Shown here piece after piece: positions 1 to 8,202 of a stretch of DNA of 64,000 nucleotides. How positions within the stretch are numbered: position 1 is the stretch's first letter; each line of letters begins with the position of its first letter. Source of the DNA: Planococcus rifietoensis (lineage in GTDB: Bacteria > Bacillota > Bacilli > Bacillales_A > Planococcaceae); the NCBI RefSeq assembly GCF_001465795.2, contig NZ_CP013659.2:2684501-2748500 (forward strand), read 5' to 3'. The position numbers were made by a program, and so were the translations under genes. A model generated the notes under the pieces. The model saw only the letters and a list, made by a program, of their open reading frames with translations. It did not search any database and had not been told where the DNA came from.

Positions 1-108
1 ATAGGCAAGCACTTTTCCGCCGAAAATCGATTCCATGTGATTGGTGTCTGGCGGAAGCACCAGCTTTGTCTGTATGGTCCGTGATTCGCGCATAGGTTTC
101 GCTTCCAT
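1..108 (-). CDS. Acyl-CoA thioesterase, N-terminal fragment
   Basis: The window edge cuts this gene, leaving the first 36 residues. They contain the segment PPDTNHMESIFGGKVLAY, which matches the start of hot-dog-fold acyl-CoA thioesterases of the B. subtilis YkhA type (known family feature: D-x-N-H followed by GGK). Such enzymes hydrolyse fatty acyl-CoA to free fatty acid and CoA in the cytoplasm. The ATG at 106-108 follows a strong GGAGGAGAAT ribosome binding site. The rest of the protein lies outside the window, so its catalytic centre cannot be checked. Confidence 0.75.
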   Translation of the reverse strand, partial: MEAKPMRESRTIQTKLVLPPDTNHMESIFGGKVLAY

Positions 109-244
109 GTATTCTCCTCCTCTTTCTTCCTTAAGGCTATTCCCGCTGCCGGAATTTTTCAATCCCGATGCATTTATTCTTACGTAAAAATAAAAACCGA
201 CATTCCGCCTTATGGTAAAGTGGAAAAAAGGGGGAATTTAGTAC

Positions 245-1072
245 ATGTCTGATCTTTTTCAAATTCTGAACACACCCGATTTCCAATCCAAGGATTCGCT
301 GAAGCGGCAATTGCAGCAACTCGGGATTGTTGCGGGCGATCACCTAATGGTCCATTCCTCACTGAAGTCGATGGGCTGGATTGCTGGAGGCGCGCAAGCA
401 GTTGTCGAAGCTTTGATGGAAGTCATCACTCCTGAAGGCACTCTCGTCATGCCTTCCCAGTCTGCGGATAATTCCGATCCTGTCTATTGGATGGCTCCGC
501 CAATCCCTGAGAATTGGCATCAGCCCACACGCGAACAGATGCCGGCTTATGATCCCGATCTGACGAATATGCGCGGAATGGGAAAAATACCGGAATGCCT
601 GCATCGCCACCCGGCGACAATCCGAAGCCCCCATCCGACTCATTCATTTATCGCCTGGGGGCGTCTTGCCGCTGAGTGGATGGCTGAACAGCCGCTGGAA
701 GATTCGTTCGGTCCCGCCTCGCCTCTCGGGAAAATGATGGCGCATCAAGTGAAGATCCTGCTCATCGGCACCGGTTTCGATTCATGCACTGCACTCCATT
801 ATGCAGAATTCCTGCAGCCGGAACGTACGACTTCCCCGCAAGGCGCAGCGATGTACGTTAACGGAGAACGTCAATGGGCCACCTACGATTGCGTCGATAT
901 GGATTCAGACCGCTTCCCGGAAATCGCCAAAGACTTTCCTGGAACTATCACTGAAGGCGTTCTCGGACAGGCCGAAACCCAGCTCACTGAGATGCGCCCG
1001 CTTGTGGAGTTTGCTATCGACTGGCTCCAGCGAAATCCAGCGCCGCAAGAACAGCAGGAACAAAAAAATTAA
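245..1072 (+). CDS. AAC(3)-family N-acetyltransferase (YokD-like)
   Basis: The 275-residue product fits the antibiotic N-acetyltransferase family (Pfam Antibiotic_NAT), which transfers acetyl from acetyl-CoA to the 3-amino group of aminoglycosides. Visible family landmarks are VHSSLKSMGWIAGGAQ near residues 36-51, TLVMPSQS near 66-73, RSPHPTHSFIAWG near 127-139, and LLIGTGFDSCTALHYAE near 171-187. Chromosomal Bacillales members such as YokD have this size and often unproven substrates, so resistance cannot be inferred. The ATG has a GGGGGAATTTAGTAC leader. The gene stands alone and ends at a strong hairpin at 1080-1114. Confidence 0.85.
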   Translation: MSDLFQILNTPDFQSKDSLKRQLQQLGIVAGDHLMVHSSLKSMGWIAGGAQAVVEALMEVITPEGTLVMPSQSADNSDPVYWMAPPIPENWHQPTREQMPAYDPDLTNMRGMGKIPECLHRHPATIRSPHPTHSFIAWGRLAAEWMAEQPLEDSFGPASPLGKMMAHQVKILLIGTGFDSCTALHYAEFLQPERTTSPQGAAMYVNGERQWATYDCVDMDSDRFPEIAKDFPGTITEGVLGQAETQLTEMRPLVEFAIDWLQRNPAPQEQQEQKN

Positions 1073-1079
1073 ACAATAT

Positions 1080-1114
1080 AGGCTGAAGCGGCAGGTTGCC
1101 TGCCGCTTCAGCCT
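1080..1114. terminator. Bidirectional terminator between the acetyltransferase and fic
   Basis: A perfect 16-bp inverted repeat with a 3-nt TTG loop has T-rich flanks in both directions. It lies 7 bp after the acetyltransferase stop and 33 bp after the fic stop on the opposite strand, so it can serve both converging genes. Confidence 0.85.
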
Positions 1115-1147
1115 ACTTTTCTGTCGAGATGCACCCAGTTGGTACAT

Positions 1148-1735
1148 TCAATTGATGATTTCACCCAATAAAACTTCCAAACGTTCATTGTCTTTATTAA
1201 AAGAGTCCACAAATGCGTTAATGATATGGGCAGGTTCTTCAATCTTCGCCCAATCCAACAGGTAGCCGGCATTCAATGCGAGTTGGCGGGCGAATTCGCG
1301 GACCGCCCTGCCATTGCCTTCACGGAAAGGATGGAGCGCATTCAATTCCGCCAAATAATGGGCGAGGCGCTGAATAAAAACGTCTTTGCCCATCCTCTTC
1401 AAATAAGACTCTTCAGCCAATTCATCGAAAAGCTGCTTCAGCTGGCTGGCCAAGTGTTTGGGATGGGCGAATGTCGAACTTCCTTTAGACGTCATTTCCT
1501 CTCGCAGCTTTCCGGCAAACGGATAGACGTCCTGCAACAGGCAGCGGTGGATATCGAGAAACACGTTGAGATCCGTTGGGTCTTTCGGCTTTTTTAATTG
1601 CAGTTCCGACAAGCGGTAAAGCGCGTAGACCGTTTCCAATTCCTTCAGCTTGTCTTCGTCCCGGATATCGAATGCATTCACCAACACATCGGTTCCAGGG
1701 TAGCAATACATGGACGTGTGCTGGTATTTAGACAT
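1148..1735 (-). CDS. Fic-domain protein (probable AMPylating toxin)
   Basis: This 195-residue protein carries a complete Fic active site, HPFREGNGRAVR, with His135, Phe137, acidic Glu139, Gly140-Asn141-Gly142-Arg143 and Arg146. Fic enzymes move AMP from ATP onto hydroxyl side chains of target proteins. The N-terminal half has the usual flap region and YPFAGKLR (71-78), like VbhT and other stand-alone bacterial Fic toxins. It overlaps the upstream small gene by 8 bp, and that gene encodes a matching inhibitor. The target is unknown. All catalytic residues are present, so the gene looks intact. Confidence 0.9.
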   Translation of the reverse strand: MSKYQHTSMYCYPGTDVLVNAFDIRDEDKLKELETVYALYRLSELQLKKPKDPTDLNVFLDIHRCLLQDVYPFAGKLREEMTSKGSSTFAHPKHLASQLKQLFDELAEESYLKRMGKDVFIQRLAHYLAELNALHPFREGNGRAVREFARQLALNAGYLLDWAKIEEPAHIINAFVDSFNKDNERLEVLLGEIIN

Positions 1736-1916
1736 CGAAGCGTGCTTTGATGGCCTGGTGGAATTGAGCTTCCGTCCGTTCTCCGGTCAGGACAGAGCGG
1801 ACAAAATTCCGGTCTTCATGGGTCACATCAAACCCTTCCGTTACGAGAGAGTGTGCGGCGCAGGAAATCGCGTGATTTGCTTGTTCATGGGATACCCGGT
1901 TAGCTAAATTCGTCAC
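1728..1916 (-). CDS. VbhA-type antitoxin of the Fic pair
   Basis: The 62-residue product contains SLVTEG, matching the Fic inhibitory motif (S/T)xxxE(G/N), in which the glutamate blocks productive ATP binding in the partner Fic protein (established for class I Fic inhibitors). The surrounding helices, AxxAAHSLVTEGF then an RSVLTGERTEAQF tail, resemble VbhA antitoxins. The reading frame can open with GTG at 1928, but I prefer GTG at 1916, which has AAAGGTGG eight bases upstream. The gene is first in a two-gene operon, with its stop inside the fic start region. Confidence 0.8.
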   Translation of the reverse strand: MTNLANRVSHEQANHAISCAAHSLVTEGFDVTHEDRNFVRSVLTGERTEAQFHQAIKARFDV

Positions 1917-1941
1917 ATGGATGACCACCTTTCATTCTATC

Positions 1942-1950
1942 ATTATAGCA
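1942..1950 (-). promoter_or_regulatory. Extended -10 promoter of the Fic toxin-antitoxin operon
   Basis: Read on the minus strand this is TGCTATAAT, a perfect extended -10 element. It sits about 26 bp before the preferred GTG start of the antitoxin. No good -35 box is visible, as expected for extended -10 promoters. Confidence 0.6.
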
Positions 1951-2063
1951 TTTTGACGCCTTTTTTTCCACGATTCCCTCTCTTCAAAAATGGTGAAAAT
2001 GGCTTCCTGACCGCCTTTTTCCACCTTCATATCCTGTGTTTTCTTTCGGCTGATTCACGAAAA

Positions 2064-2092
2064 AAATCCCGGATGCTGGGCATCCGGGATTT
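2064..2092 (-). terminator. Terminator of the aldehyde dehydrogenase-DUF779 operon
   Basis: A 13-bp perfect stem (AAATCCCGGATGC) with a TGG loop is followed on the minus strand by T residues. It begins 4 bp after the DUF779 stop codon. Confidence 0.85.
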
Positions 2093-2096
2093 CCGC

Positions 2097-2456
2097 TTAT
2101 TGTTTTTGCAGTTCTTCAGTTTCTTCTGCCGTGAAGACGCGCGAACGGGTCAAGAATCGCTTTCCTTCTGCTCCTTCAAGTGAAAACATCCCGCCGCGCC
2201 CAGGCACAACATCAATGATCAATTGTGTATGGCTCCAATAATCAAACTGGCTCTTGTGCATATAAAACTCGCTGTCGCCGATGACACCCATCAATACGTC
2301 CTGATCGCCAACCATCAAATCACCTTTTGGATAGCACATCGGAGAACTGCCGTCGCAGCAGCCTCCCGATTGATGAAACATCAATGGCCCGTGCTTTTCC
2401 TTTAACGTGTTGATCAGCTCCAAGGCGGCGTCTGTGGCGATTACCCGTTCTGTCAT
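2097..2456 (-). CDS. DUF779 family protein
   Basis: The 119-residue protein matches DUF779, a small cytoplasmic family of unknown function repeatedly found beside aldehyde dehydrogenases. Visible features are HQSGGCCDGSSPMC, which concentrates three cysteines near residues 29-41, and YWSHTQLIIDVVPGRGGMFSLE near 73-94. The Cys-rich loop suggests metal or cofactor binding, which is inference. The frame extends upstream to 2489 into the dehydrogenase gene, but the ATG at 2456 has an AAGAAGGG ribosome site. The start lies just after the dehydrogenase stop, so the two are cotranscribed. Confidence 0.85.
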   Translation of the reverse strand: MTERVIATDAALELINTLKEKHGPLMFHQSGGCCDGSSPMCYPKGDLMVGDQDVLMGVIGDSEFYMHKSQFDYWSHTQLIIDVVPGRGGMFSLEGAEGKRFLTRSRVFTAEETEELQKQ

Positions 2457-2475
2457 GGCTAGCCCTTCTTTCTGA

Positions 2476-3996
2476 TCAGAAGAACCCAAGCTTGTCTTCG
2501 CTATAGCTGACGAGCATGTTCTTCGTGTTTTGGTAATGGCTGAGCATCATCAAATGATTTTCACGCCCGAACCCGGACATTTTGTAGCCGCCGAACGCTG
2601 CGTGTGCAGGATACTGATGGTAACAGTTTGTCCATACACGCCCCGCCTGGATGCCGCGGCCGAAACGATAAGCCGTATTCGTGTCGCGCGTCCAAATGCC
2701 AGCCCCAAGGCCGTAAAGCGTATCGTTGGCGATTTCCATCGCCTCTTCTTTTGTTTTGAATGTAGCGACTGCGAGGACAGGACCAAAAATCTCTTCCTGG
2801 AAAATACGCATTTTGTTATCGCCTTTGAAAACTGTCGGCTGGATATAGAAGCCTTCTGAAAGATCGCCTTCCAGTCGGTTGCGGTCTCCTCCTGCCAGCA
2901 CTTCTGCGCCTTCCTGCTTGCCGATCTCGAGATAGGATTGGATTTTCTCCAATTGCTCAGTGGATGCTTGCGCTCCCATCATCGTCGCCGGATCCAGCGG
3001 GTTGCCGGTCTTGATTTCTTCCACGCGTTTAATGGCGCGCTTCATGAATTCCTCGTAAATATCTTCCTGGATCAAGGCACGGGATGGGCATGTACATACC
3101 TCACCTTGGTTCAAGGCGAACATGACGAAGCCTTCCACCGCTTTATCAAGGAATGCATCGTCCTGGTCCATGACATCCTTGAAGAAGATGTTCGGTGATT
3201 TTCCGCCCAGCTCGAGCGTCACCGGAATGAGGTTTTGAGACGCATACTGCATGATCATGCGGCCAGTCGTCGTTTCACCGGTAAAGGCGATTTTGCTGAT
3301 GCGCGGGCTCGATGCAAGCGGCTTGCCTGTTTCGATCCCAAACCCGTTGACGATGTTCAGGACGCCCGGAGGCAGCAGATCACCAACCAATTCAGCCCAT
3401 ACAAGTATGCTGACCGGTGTTTGTTCAGCCGGCTTCAAGACGACGCAGTTTCCTGCTGCAAGCGCAGGGGCCAATTTCCATACCGCCATGAGAAGCGGGA
3501 AGTTCCAAGGGATGATTTGGCCGACTACGCCGAGCGGCTCATGGAAGTGATAAGCGACCGTGTCGTTGTCGATTTGGCTGATTCCGCCTTCTTGCGCGCG
3601 AATCGCGCCGGCAAAATAACGGAAATGGTCGATAGCGAGCGGCATATCAGCATTCAAGGTTTCACGGACCGCTTTCCCGTTATCCCAAGTTTCAGCGACC
3701 GCAAGCATTTCCAAGTTCTCTTCCATGCGGTCGGCAATCTTTAAGAGGATGTTGCCGCGTTCTGTCGTGGACGTTTTCCCCCATGCTTCTTTCGCAGCAT
3801 GTGCAGCGTCCAGCGCCGACTCAACGTCCTCTGCACTTGAACGCGCCACTTTTGTGAACACTTTGCCGTTTACCGGTGATAGGTTTTCGAAATACTGCCC
3901 GTTTTTCGGCGCCTGCCATCCACCGTTTATATAATTATCATATTGCTCTTTAAAATTTACTTTTGCACCATCTGTGTTTGGAACTGCATATACCAT
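2476..3996 (-). CDS. NAD(P)-dependent aldehyde dehydrogenase (AldB/ExaC type)
   Basis: This 506-residue enzyme oxidises aldehydes to acids. It shows the classical ALDH landmarks: IIPWNFPLL near 161-169 for cofactor binding, LELGGKSPN with general-base Glu262, and NQGEVC with the nucleophile Cys301. Length and the GEVCTCPSR signature fit the AldB/ExaC/AcoD group, which acts on acetaldehyde and other short aldehydes and is commonly paired with DUF779, as here. A near-consensus cre site lies 36 bp upstream. Staphyloxanthin synthesis also needs an aldehyde dehydrogenase, but nothing ties this gene to that pathway apart from being 7 kb away. Confidence 0.9.
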   Translation of the reverse strand: MVYAVPNTDGAKVNFKEQYDNYINGGWQAPKNGQYFENLSPVNGKVFTKVARSSAEDVESALDAAHAAKEAWGKTSTTERGNILLKIADRMEENLEMLAVAETWDNGKAVRETLNADMPLAIDHFRYFAGAIRAQEGGISQIDNDTVAYHFHEPLGVVGQIIPWNFPLLMAVWKLAPALAAGNCVVLKPAEQTPVSILVWAELVGDLLPPGVLNIVNGFGIETGKPLASSPRISKIAFTGETTTGRMIMQYASQNLIPVTLELGGKSPNIFFKDVMDQDDAFLDKAVEGFVMFALNQGEVCTCPSRALIQEDIYEEFMKRAIKRVEEIKTGNPLDPATMMGAQASTEQLEKIQSYLEIGKQEGAEVLAGGDRNRLEGDLSEGFYIQPTVFKGDNKMRIFQEEIFGPVLAVATFKTKEEAMEIANDTLYGLGAGIWTRDTNTAYRFGRGIQAGRVWTNCYHQYPAHAAFGGYKMSGFGRENHLMMLSHYQNTKNMLVSYSEDKLGFF

Positions 3997-4031
3997 TCTA
4001 CATCTCCCCTTTGCTTGGTTTAGCCCCGTTA

Positions 4032-4045
4032 TGTATACGCTTTCA
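4032..4045 (-). promoter_or_regulatory. Candidate cre (CcpA) site before aldehyde dehydrogenase
   Basis: The minus-strand sequence TGAAAGCGTATACA differs from the cre consensus TGWAANCGNTNWCA at one position. It is centred about 42 bp upstream of the aldehyde dehydrogenase ATG. Carbon-catabolite control of the gene is inferred. Confidence 0.45.
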
Positions 4046-4205
4046 ATTCACGCTTGGCGCACCATTTATTTCAGGGCTCGCCTCTATATATTGTCAAATA
4101 AATCGGAAAATTGCAACTGTTAGCCTACAAATTTTTTTCTTATAAGGGACATCTGGAGTATAATGGGACCAGACAGTGGAAATATACAAGCGAAAGGGTT
4201 TTTTT

Positions 4206-4913
4206 ATGCGAATCAATAAATTTCTCAGTGAGACAGGCATCACCTCGCGTCGCGGGGCGGATAAATTCATCGAAGCGGGACGTGTCGAGATCAATGGCCA
4301 AAAAGCGGAGCTCGGTAGCAAAGTCGACCCGGAAGACGAAGTACGCGTCGATGGCAAACCGGTCCAGCAGCCAAAGCGTGCGTACGTTTACTTGGCGCTG
4401 AATAAACCAGTCGGCATCACCAGCACAACCGAACGCCACATCGAAGGCAATATCGTCGACTTCATCAACCACCCGGAACGCATCTTCCATGTCGGGCGGC
4501 TCGATAAAGATTCGGAAGGGCTTATCCTTATGACAAATGACGGCGACATCGTCAATGAAATCCTGCGGGCCGAGCACGAACATGAAAAAGAATACATCGT
4601 GACGGTCGATAAACCGGTTACCGATGAATTTTTGGAGAAGATGGAAAGCGGCGTCGAGATTCTCGACACGGTGACGCTTCCCGCCAAAGCCGAACGGATC
4701 GCTAAGCACGTATTCAAACTGACCTTGCAGCAAGGGCTCAACCGGCAGATCCGCCGCATGTGTTCAGCGCTCGGCTACGATGTGAAACGCCTGCAGCGCA
4801 TCCGCATCATGAACATCCGCCTCGGCAATTTGAAGGCCGGCGAATGGCGCGACCTGACAGAAGAAGAAAAACAGGAACTGTTCCGCCAGCTCGATTACCA
4901 ACCGAAACGCTAA
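4206..4913 (+). CDS. rluF: 23S rRNA pseudouridine synthase, RluF family
   Basis: The 235-residue protein begins MRINKFLSETGITSRRGADK, the S4 RNA-binding domain typical of RluF, followed by the RsuA/RluB/E/F catalytic domain with HVGRLDKDSEGL (catalytic Asp100) and NRQIRRMCSALGY. These enzymes convert uridine to pseudouridine in 23S rRNA (U2604 in E. coli RluF). The frame opens 30 bp earlier, but the ATG at 4206 gives the expected family N-terminus and has AAAGGG upstream. The next gene starts 11 bp after its stop, so they form a two-gene operon. Confidence 0.9.
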   Translation: MRINKFLSETGITSRRGADKFIEAGRVEINGQKAELGSKVDPEDEVRVDGKPVQQPKRAYVYLALNKPVGITSTTERHIEGNIVDFINHPERIFHVGRLDKDSEGLILMTNDGDIVNEILRAEHEHEKEYIVTVDKPVTDEFLEKMESGVEILDTVTLPAKAERIAKHVFKLTLQQGLNRQIRRMCSALGYDVKRLQRIRIMNIRLGNLKAGEWRDLTEEEKQELFRQLDYQPKR

Positions 4914-4924
4914 GGAGGCATTTT

Positions 4925-5641
4925 ATGCTAAGCATGAAAACGACGCCGAACCATACCGGCGTCAAGATCAGCGGAGATTATTTCGATTTGGATGAACTGA
5001 ACCAAGCCATCTACAAAGTCATCGGCAAAGAAGGCGAATACCACGGCTATGAAGGGTCGCGTTTGCGGATACTTGGCGTTTCCTACGAAATCCGCCACGC
5101 CGCACAAGGCGACCGCAATGTCGAGTTCGTCTTCAATGGCTTACATGAGAACACGAAAAAACAGCACGGCTTTATCGCCCCCGACAAGAACATTTATTTC
5201 TCGGCGGAGGTGCTATGGCCAGAGCTTTTGTATGCCGCTTATGCACTCCGTGATTTCGTCCGGCTATACGGCGACAAGCGCGGCGACTTGCTGGCTGACA
5301 CCTACACCCCGGTGATTGCAAAATTCCAGGCGCTTGTCCTTGAGTGCCTGCAAGGCCATGTGCCGGGTGAAGAATATGCAGCGATCCTGGAAGCGTTCCG
5401 CAAATCGCCTTCGGTCAATGAGTATGCCGTGCAATACGTCGACCTGTTGAATTTGAAATACATTGGCATGAACAGGCAGCAGCGTGAAAAAAGCCTATCT
5501 GCCATCGCCATGAAACTCACACTCCAGGATTCTGAATACCAAGCATTTCGCAAACAAGTCATCGACGCGGCGGCTCCTGGAAAACAGCCGATCCACGAAA
5601 TCGGTATCCAGGCAAAATACCCCGAGCAAGTAGAATGGTAA
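4925..5641 (+). CDS. Conserved hypothetical protein (possibly DUF6904)
   Basis: I do not recognise a characterised family with certainty; the sequence recalls DUF6904 proteins of Bacillales. The 238-residue product is soluble, with no signal peptide or membrane segment. Its centre carries IAPDKNIYFSAEVLWPELLYA and ALRDFVRLY, and a helical C-terminal half follows. Start choice is clear: TAAGGAGG lies 7 bp upstream of the ATG and overlaps the rluF stop. It is cotranscribed with the pseudouridine synthase, but any link to RNA modification is guesswork. Confidence 0.65.
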   Translation: MLSMKTTPNHTGVKISGDYFDLDELNQAIYKVIGKEGEYHGYEGSRLRILGVSYEIRHAAQGDRNVEFVFNGLHENTKKQHGFIAPDKNIYFSAEVLWPELLYAAYALRDFVRLYGDKRGDLLADTYTPVIAKFQALVLECLQGHVPGEEYAAILEAFRKSPSVNEYAVQYVDLLNLKYIGMNRQQREKSLSAIAMKLTLQDSEYQAFRKQVIDAAAPGKQPIHEIGIQAKYPEQVEW

Positions 5642-5674
5642 AAAACCTCTCGAGCCTAAACTCGAGAGGTTTTT
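5641..5674. terminator. Bidirectional terminator
   Basis: A 14-bp perfect stem, AAAAACCTCTCGAG with its complement, encloses a 6-nt loop with A and T tracts on both sides. It overlaps the stop codons of the converging DUF6904-like and cupin genes. Confidence 0.9.
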
Positions 5675-5973
5675 TACGCCTTAATTTGAAAGACCAATAA
5701 GTCGCTGTCCTCCGCTGCCAACAGCTGGTGCTTTTCCATTGGGGCGAGATGCAGAACGTTTTCCGGCGTTGCTTCTAGCGTTTCGCCTTCCGACGTGAAC
5801 TGCACACGCCCTTTCCGCACCACGATCACCACTTCTGCATCCGCATGATGTTCCGGGATGGATTCACCCTTGCGCAATTGAATGTTCATGACTTTGGCAT
5901 TGGCCATCTGCAGCACAGCGGCACTATTCTTTACTTTCTCATCCAATACATTCGGGGTTTCTTTCGTTTCCAT
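5674..5973 (-). CDS. Small cupin-domain protein
   Basis: The 99-residue product is a single cupin barrel. The metal-binding motif region reads GESIPEHHADAEVVIVVRKGRVQF (about residues 38-61), and the second motif region is NVLHLAPMEKHQL (about 73-85). It has the form of single-domain cupins that bind small ligands or act as accessory sensors. The ATG at 5973 has AGGAGG upstream; the longer frame to 6048 overlaps the CBS gene and has no ribosome site. It is the second gene of an operon with the CBS protein. Ligand and function are unknown. Confidence 0.8.
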   Translation of the reverse strand: METKETPNVLDEKVKNSAAVLQMANAKVMNIQLRKGESIPEHHADAEVVIVVRKGRVQFTSEGETLEATPENVLHLAPMEKHQLLAAEDSDLLVFQIKA

Positions 5974-5992
5974 TTCAAGCCTCCTGTTTTGC

Positions 5993-6418
5993 TCAACGGC
6001 GCGGCTTGGCCGGTTCTGAAACTTTTTCGAGCGCGGCCTCCGCTTCACGCGGCGCTTTGCCTCTTACTGCGATATCGCCGAGCGAGACGATGCCGATGAC
6101 TTGTTCTTGCCGCACGATCGGCAACCGGCGGATTTGGTGCCTCGCCATCAACGAAGCCGCCTCCTCAACCAGCATCTCTTCCGTTCCGGTGATCAAGGTT
6201 TCCGAGAAAATTTCTGAAATCAGCGCATCTGCCCCGAGCTCTTCGGCGATGCCTCTCAGGACAATGTCACGATCCGTGACGATGCCGACAATCCGTCCTT
6301 CTTCACAAATTGGAATCGACCCGACATTAATTTCACGCATCTTGGCGGCAATGTCTTGAATCGTTACAGTTGGCGGGCAAGTTTCTACATCAGTTGTCAT
6401 TATTTCCGCTATTTTCAT
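5993..6418 (-). CDS. CBS-domain pair protein
   Basis: The 141-residue product consists of two CBS domains: residues 1-58 (MKIAEIMTTDVETCPP to VGIVTDRDIVLRGIA) and about 68-125 (ISEIFSETLITG to VIGIVSLGDIAV). Such stand-alone pairs bind adenosine nucleotides and act as energy or stress sensors; B. subtilis YhcV is a close analogue in layout. GGAGGAGACGGC precedes the ATG. The gene leads the operon with the small cupin 19 bp downstream, which suggests the two act together. Confidence 0.88.
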   Translation of the reverse strand: MKIAEIMTTDVETCPPTVTIQDIAAKMREINVGSIPICEEGRIVGIVTDRDIVLRGIAEELGADALISEIFSETLITGTEEMLVEEAASLMARHQIRRLPIVRQEQVIGIVSLGDIAVRGKAPREAEAALEKVSEPAKPRR

Positions 6419-6612
6419 GCCGTCTCCTCCTCGAATTCTCTCTATTAATAGTCTTTATCCTCTTTTGAAGGCTGAAAACGTCATTAGTAAAAAGAATAGG
6501 TATTTCCGTCTTATTAATTTACACCGGCTCACGCTCTCAAGGGTTCTCGCTTCCCATCGAATTCCAGGCTATGTTACACTACCGGACATTATGCGTTGGA
6601 AGGAGAATGACA

Positions 6613-7383
6613 ATGATTAAAAAATGGTTTTTAGGCCTATCCCTTGGTACATCGCTCATTGTATTGTCAGCATGCGGCGGTGCCGATGAATCCGCAGAAA
6701 ACGAAAACGCGCAACCTGAAACTGAAGAACAAGCCCCTAGCGGCGAGGAAAGTGCCGGGCAACCGGAAATGCCAGAGCCTGATTTGGAAGGCGTCCCTGA
6801 CGTCGTGGCAGAAGTGAACGGCGAAGAAGTCAGCAAAGAGGAATTTGAAACAGCCTATACCGGGCAATTCCAGCAAGCGGCCATGCAAGCACAAATGTCC
6901 GGCCAGGAAATCGACCAGAATCAATTGAAAAAACAATTAGCTGAAAGCATGGTCGGCCAGAAATTGCTCGTTCAGGAAGCTGAAAATCAAGAACTGACCG
7001 CGTCCGATGAAGAAGTGGACCAAACTTTGGAACAGTTGGCACAGCAAAATGGGCTCGAATCGAAAGATGAATTCCTATCAGCCTTAAACGAGCAAGGCAT
7101 GGCGGAAGATGAAGTCATGTCCCAAATCGAAACTCAAGTGAAAGTGGACCAGCTGATCGCTGAATCCGCCGGAGATACCGACCCTAGCAACGAAGAATTG
7201 GAAGCAGCCTATGAGCAACTCAAAGCCCAGCAAGAACAAATGGGCAGCGAAGAAGAACTCCCTGCTTTTGATGAACTGAAACCAGACCTTGAAGAACAAG
7301 TCAAAATGCAAAAAGAAAACGAAGCTACCCAAACACTTGTAGCGGAGCTGCGTGAAAAAGCAGACGTCACGATTAATCTTTAA
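6613..7383 (+). CDS. SurA-N-like chaperone lipoprotein
   Basis: This 256-residue protein has a lipoprotein signal peptide ending in the lipobox LSAC (Cys21), then an acidic Glu/Pro/Gln-rich linker to about residue 60. A SurA N-terminal-type helical domain follows, with VVAEVNGEEVSKEEFETAY near 65-83 and QLAESMVGQKLLVQEA. SurA and PrsA proteins fold exported proteins; here the parvulin isomerase domain is absent, so it may be a pure holdase. It should be anchored on the outer face of the cytoplasmic membrane. ATG at 6613 follows GGAAGGAG. The frame opens at 6571 without a ribosome site. Confidence 0.85.
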   Translation: MIKKWFLGLSLGTSLIVLSACGGADESAENENAQPETEEQAPSGEESAGQPEMPEPDLEGVPDVVAEVNGEEVSKEEFETAYTGQFQQAAMQAQMSGQEIDQNQLKKQLAESMVGQKLLVQEAENQELTASDEEVDQTLEQLAQQNGLESKDEFLSALNEQGMAEDEVMSQIETQVKVDQLIAESAGDTDPSNEELEAAYEQLKAQQEQMGSEEELPAFDELKPDLEEQVKMQKENEATQTLVAELREKADVTINL

Positions 7384-7389
7384 TACAAA

Positions 7390-7420
7390 AAACCAGATCC
7401 GGATGAACCGGATCTGGTTT
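7390..7420. terminator. Terminator after the SurA-like gene
   Basis: A 13-bp perfect stem AAACCAGATCCGG with a 5-nt loop is followed by a T run on the plus strand. A shorter T tract on the minus side may also serve the converging ABC operon. Confidence 0.9.
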
Positions 7421-7467
7421 TTTTGATTAGCTGTAAATGATACTTGGTTTACTGGGCCGCGAAACGC

Positions 7468-8190
7468 TTATTCCACCAATTGGATGAATTGGCGCGTCCG
7501 TTCGTGCTGTGGGTTCCCAAAGAAATTCTCCGGGTCGGCGGATTCGATGATGGTCCCTTGATCGATCATGATGATGCGGTCTGCCACTTCCTTGGCGAAT
7601 TTCATCTCATGTGTCACGACGACCATCGTCATGCCTTCTTCAGCGAGCTGCTTCATAACCTGCAGCACTTCCCCGACAAGTTCCGGGTCGAGCGCTGAAG
7701 TCGGCTCATCGAAGAGCATCACTTTCGGTTCCATCGCAAGCGATCGGGCAATCGCGACGCGCTGTTTTTGCCCGCCCGATAATTTACTCGGATAGACATC
7801 CGCCTTATCGCTCAAGCCGACTTTCTCCAATAGTTCACGGCCAAGCTTTTTCGCTTTTTCCTTGTTCATTTTCTTGACCGTAATGGGTGCTTCGATGACA
7901 TTCTCAAGCACCGTCTTATGCGGAAAAAGATTGAAATGCTGGAAGACCATGCCGACTTCGGCGCGGATCTTCGTCAAATTGTCTTTTTTCGGATCGACTT
8001 TTTTTCCGTCGATCGTGATGGATCCTTCGTTGATCATCTCTAGGAAGTTAAAACATCTGAGCAGCGTACTTTTGCCGGATCCGCTGACCCCGACCAGAAC
8101 AACCACCTCTTGGGGCTGGACGTGGAGATCCACGCCTTTCAACACCTCGAGATCACCAAAGGATTTGTGTATATTCTCTCCAATAATCAT
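7468..8190 (-). CDS. Polar amino-acid ABC transporter ATP-binding protein (GlnQ-like)
   Basis: The 240-residue ATPase has Walker [10 protein letters not shown] near residue 33, signature [17 protein letters not shown], Walker [15 protein letters not shown] and switch His in [10 protein letters not shown]. Length and the [26 protein letters not shown] segment are typical of the PAAT family (GlnQ, ArtP, TcyC). It powers uptake of a polar amino acid such as glutamine, cystine or arginine. It is the third gene of an operon: binding protein, permease, ATPase. Confidence 0.92.
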   Translation of the reverse strand: MIIGENIHKSFGDLEVLKGVDLHVQPQEVVVLVGVSGSGKSTLLRCFNFLEMINEGSITIDGKKVDPKKDNLTKIRAEVGMVFQHFNLFPHKTVLENVIEAPITVKKMNKEKAKKLGRELLEKVGLSDKADVYPSKLSGGQKQRVAIARSLAMEPKVMLFDEPTSALDPELVGEVLQVMKQLAEEGMTMVVVTHEMKFAKEVADRIIMIDQGTIIESADPENFFGNPQHERTRQFIQLVE

Positions 8191-8202
8191 AATTGCGCCT
8201 CC

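Noticed and set aside
3235..3744. Plus-strand open frame opposite the aldehyde dehydrogenase
   Set aside because: It mirrors the dehydrogenase gene and shows no family features.
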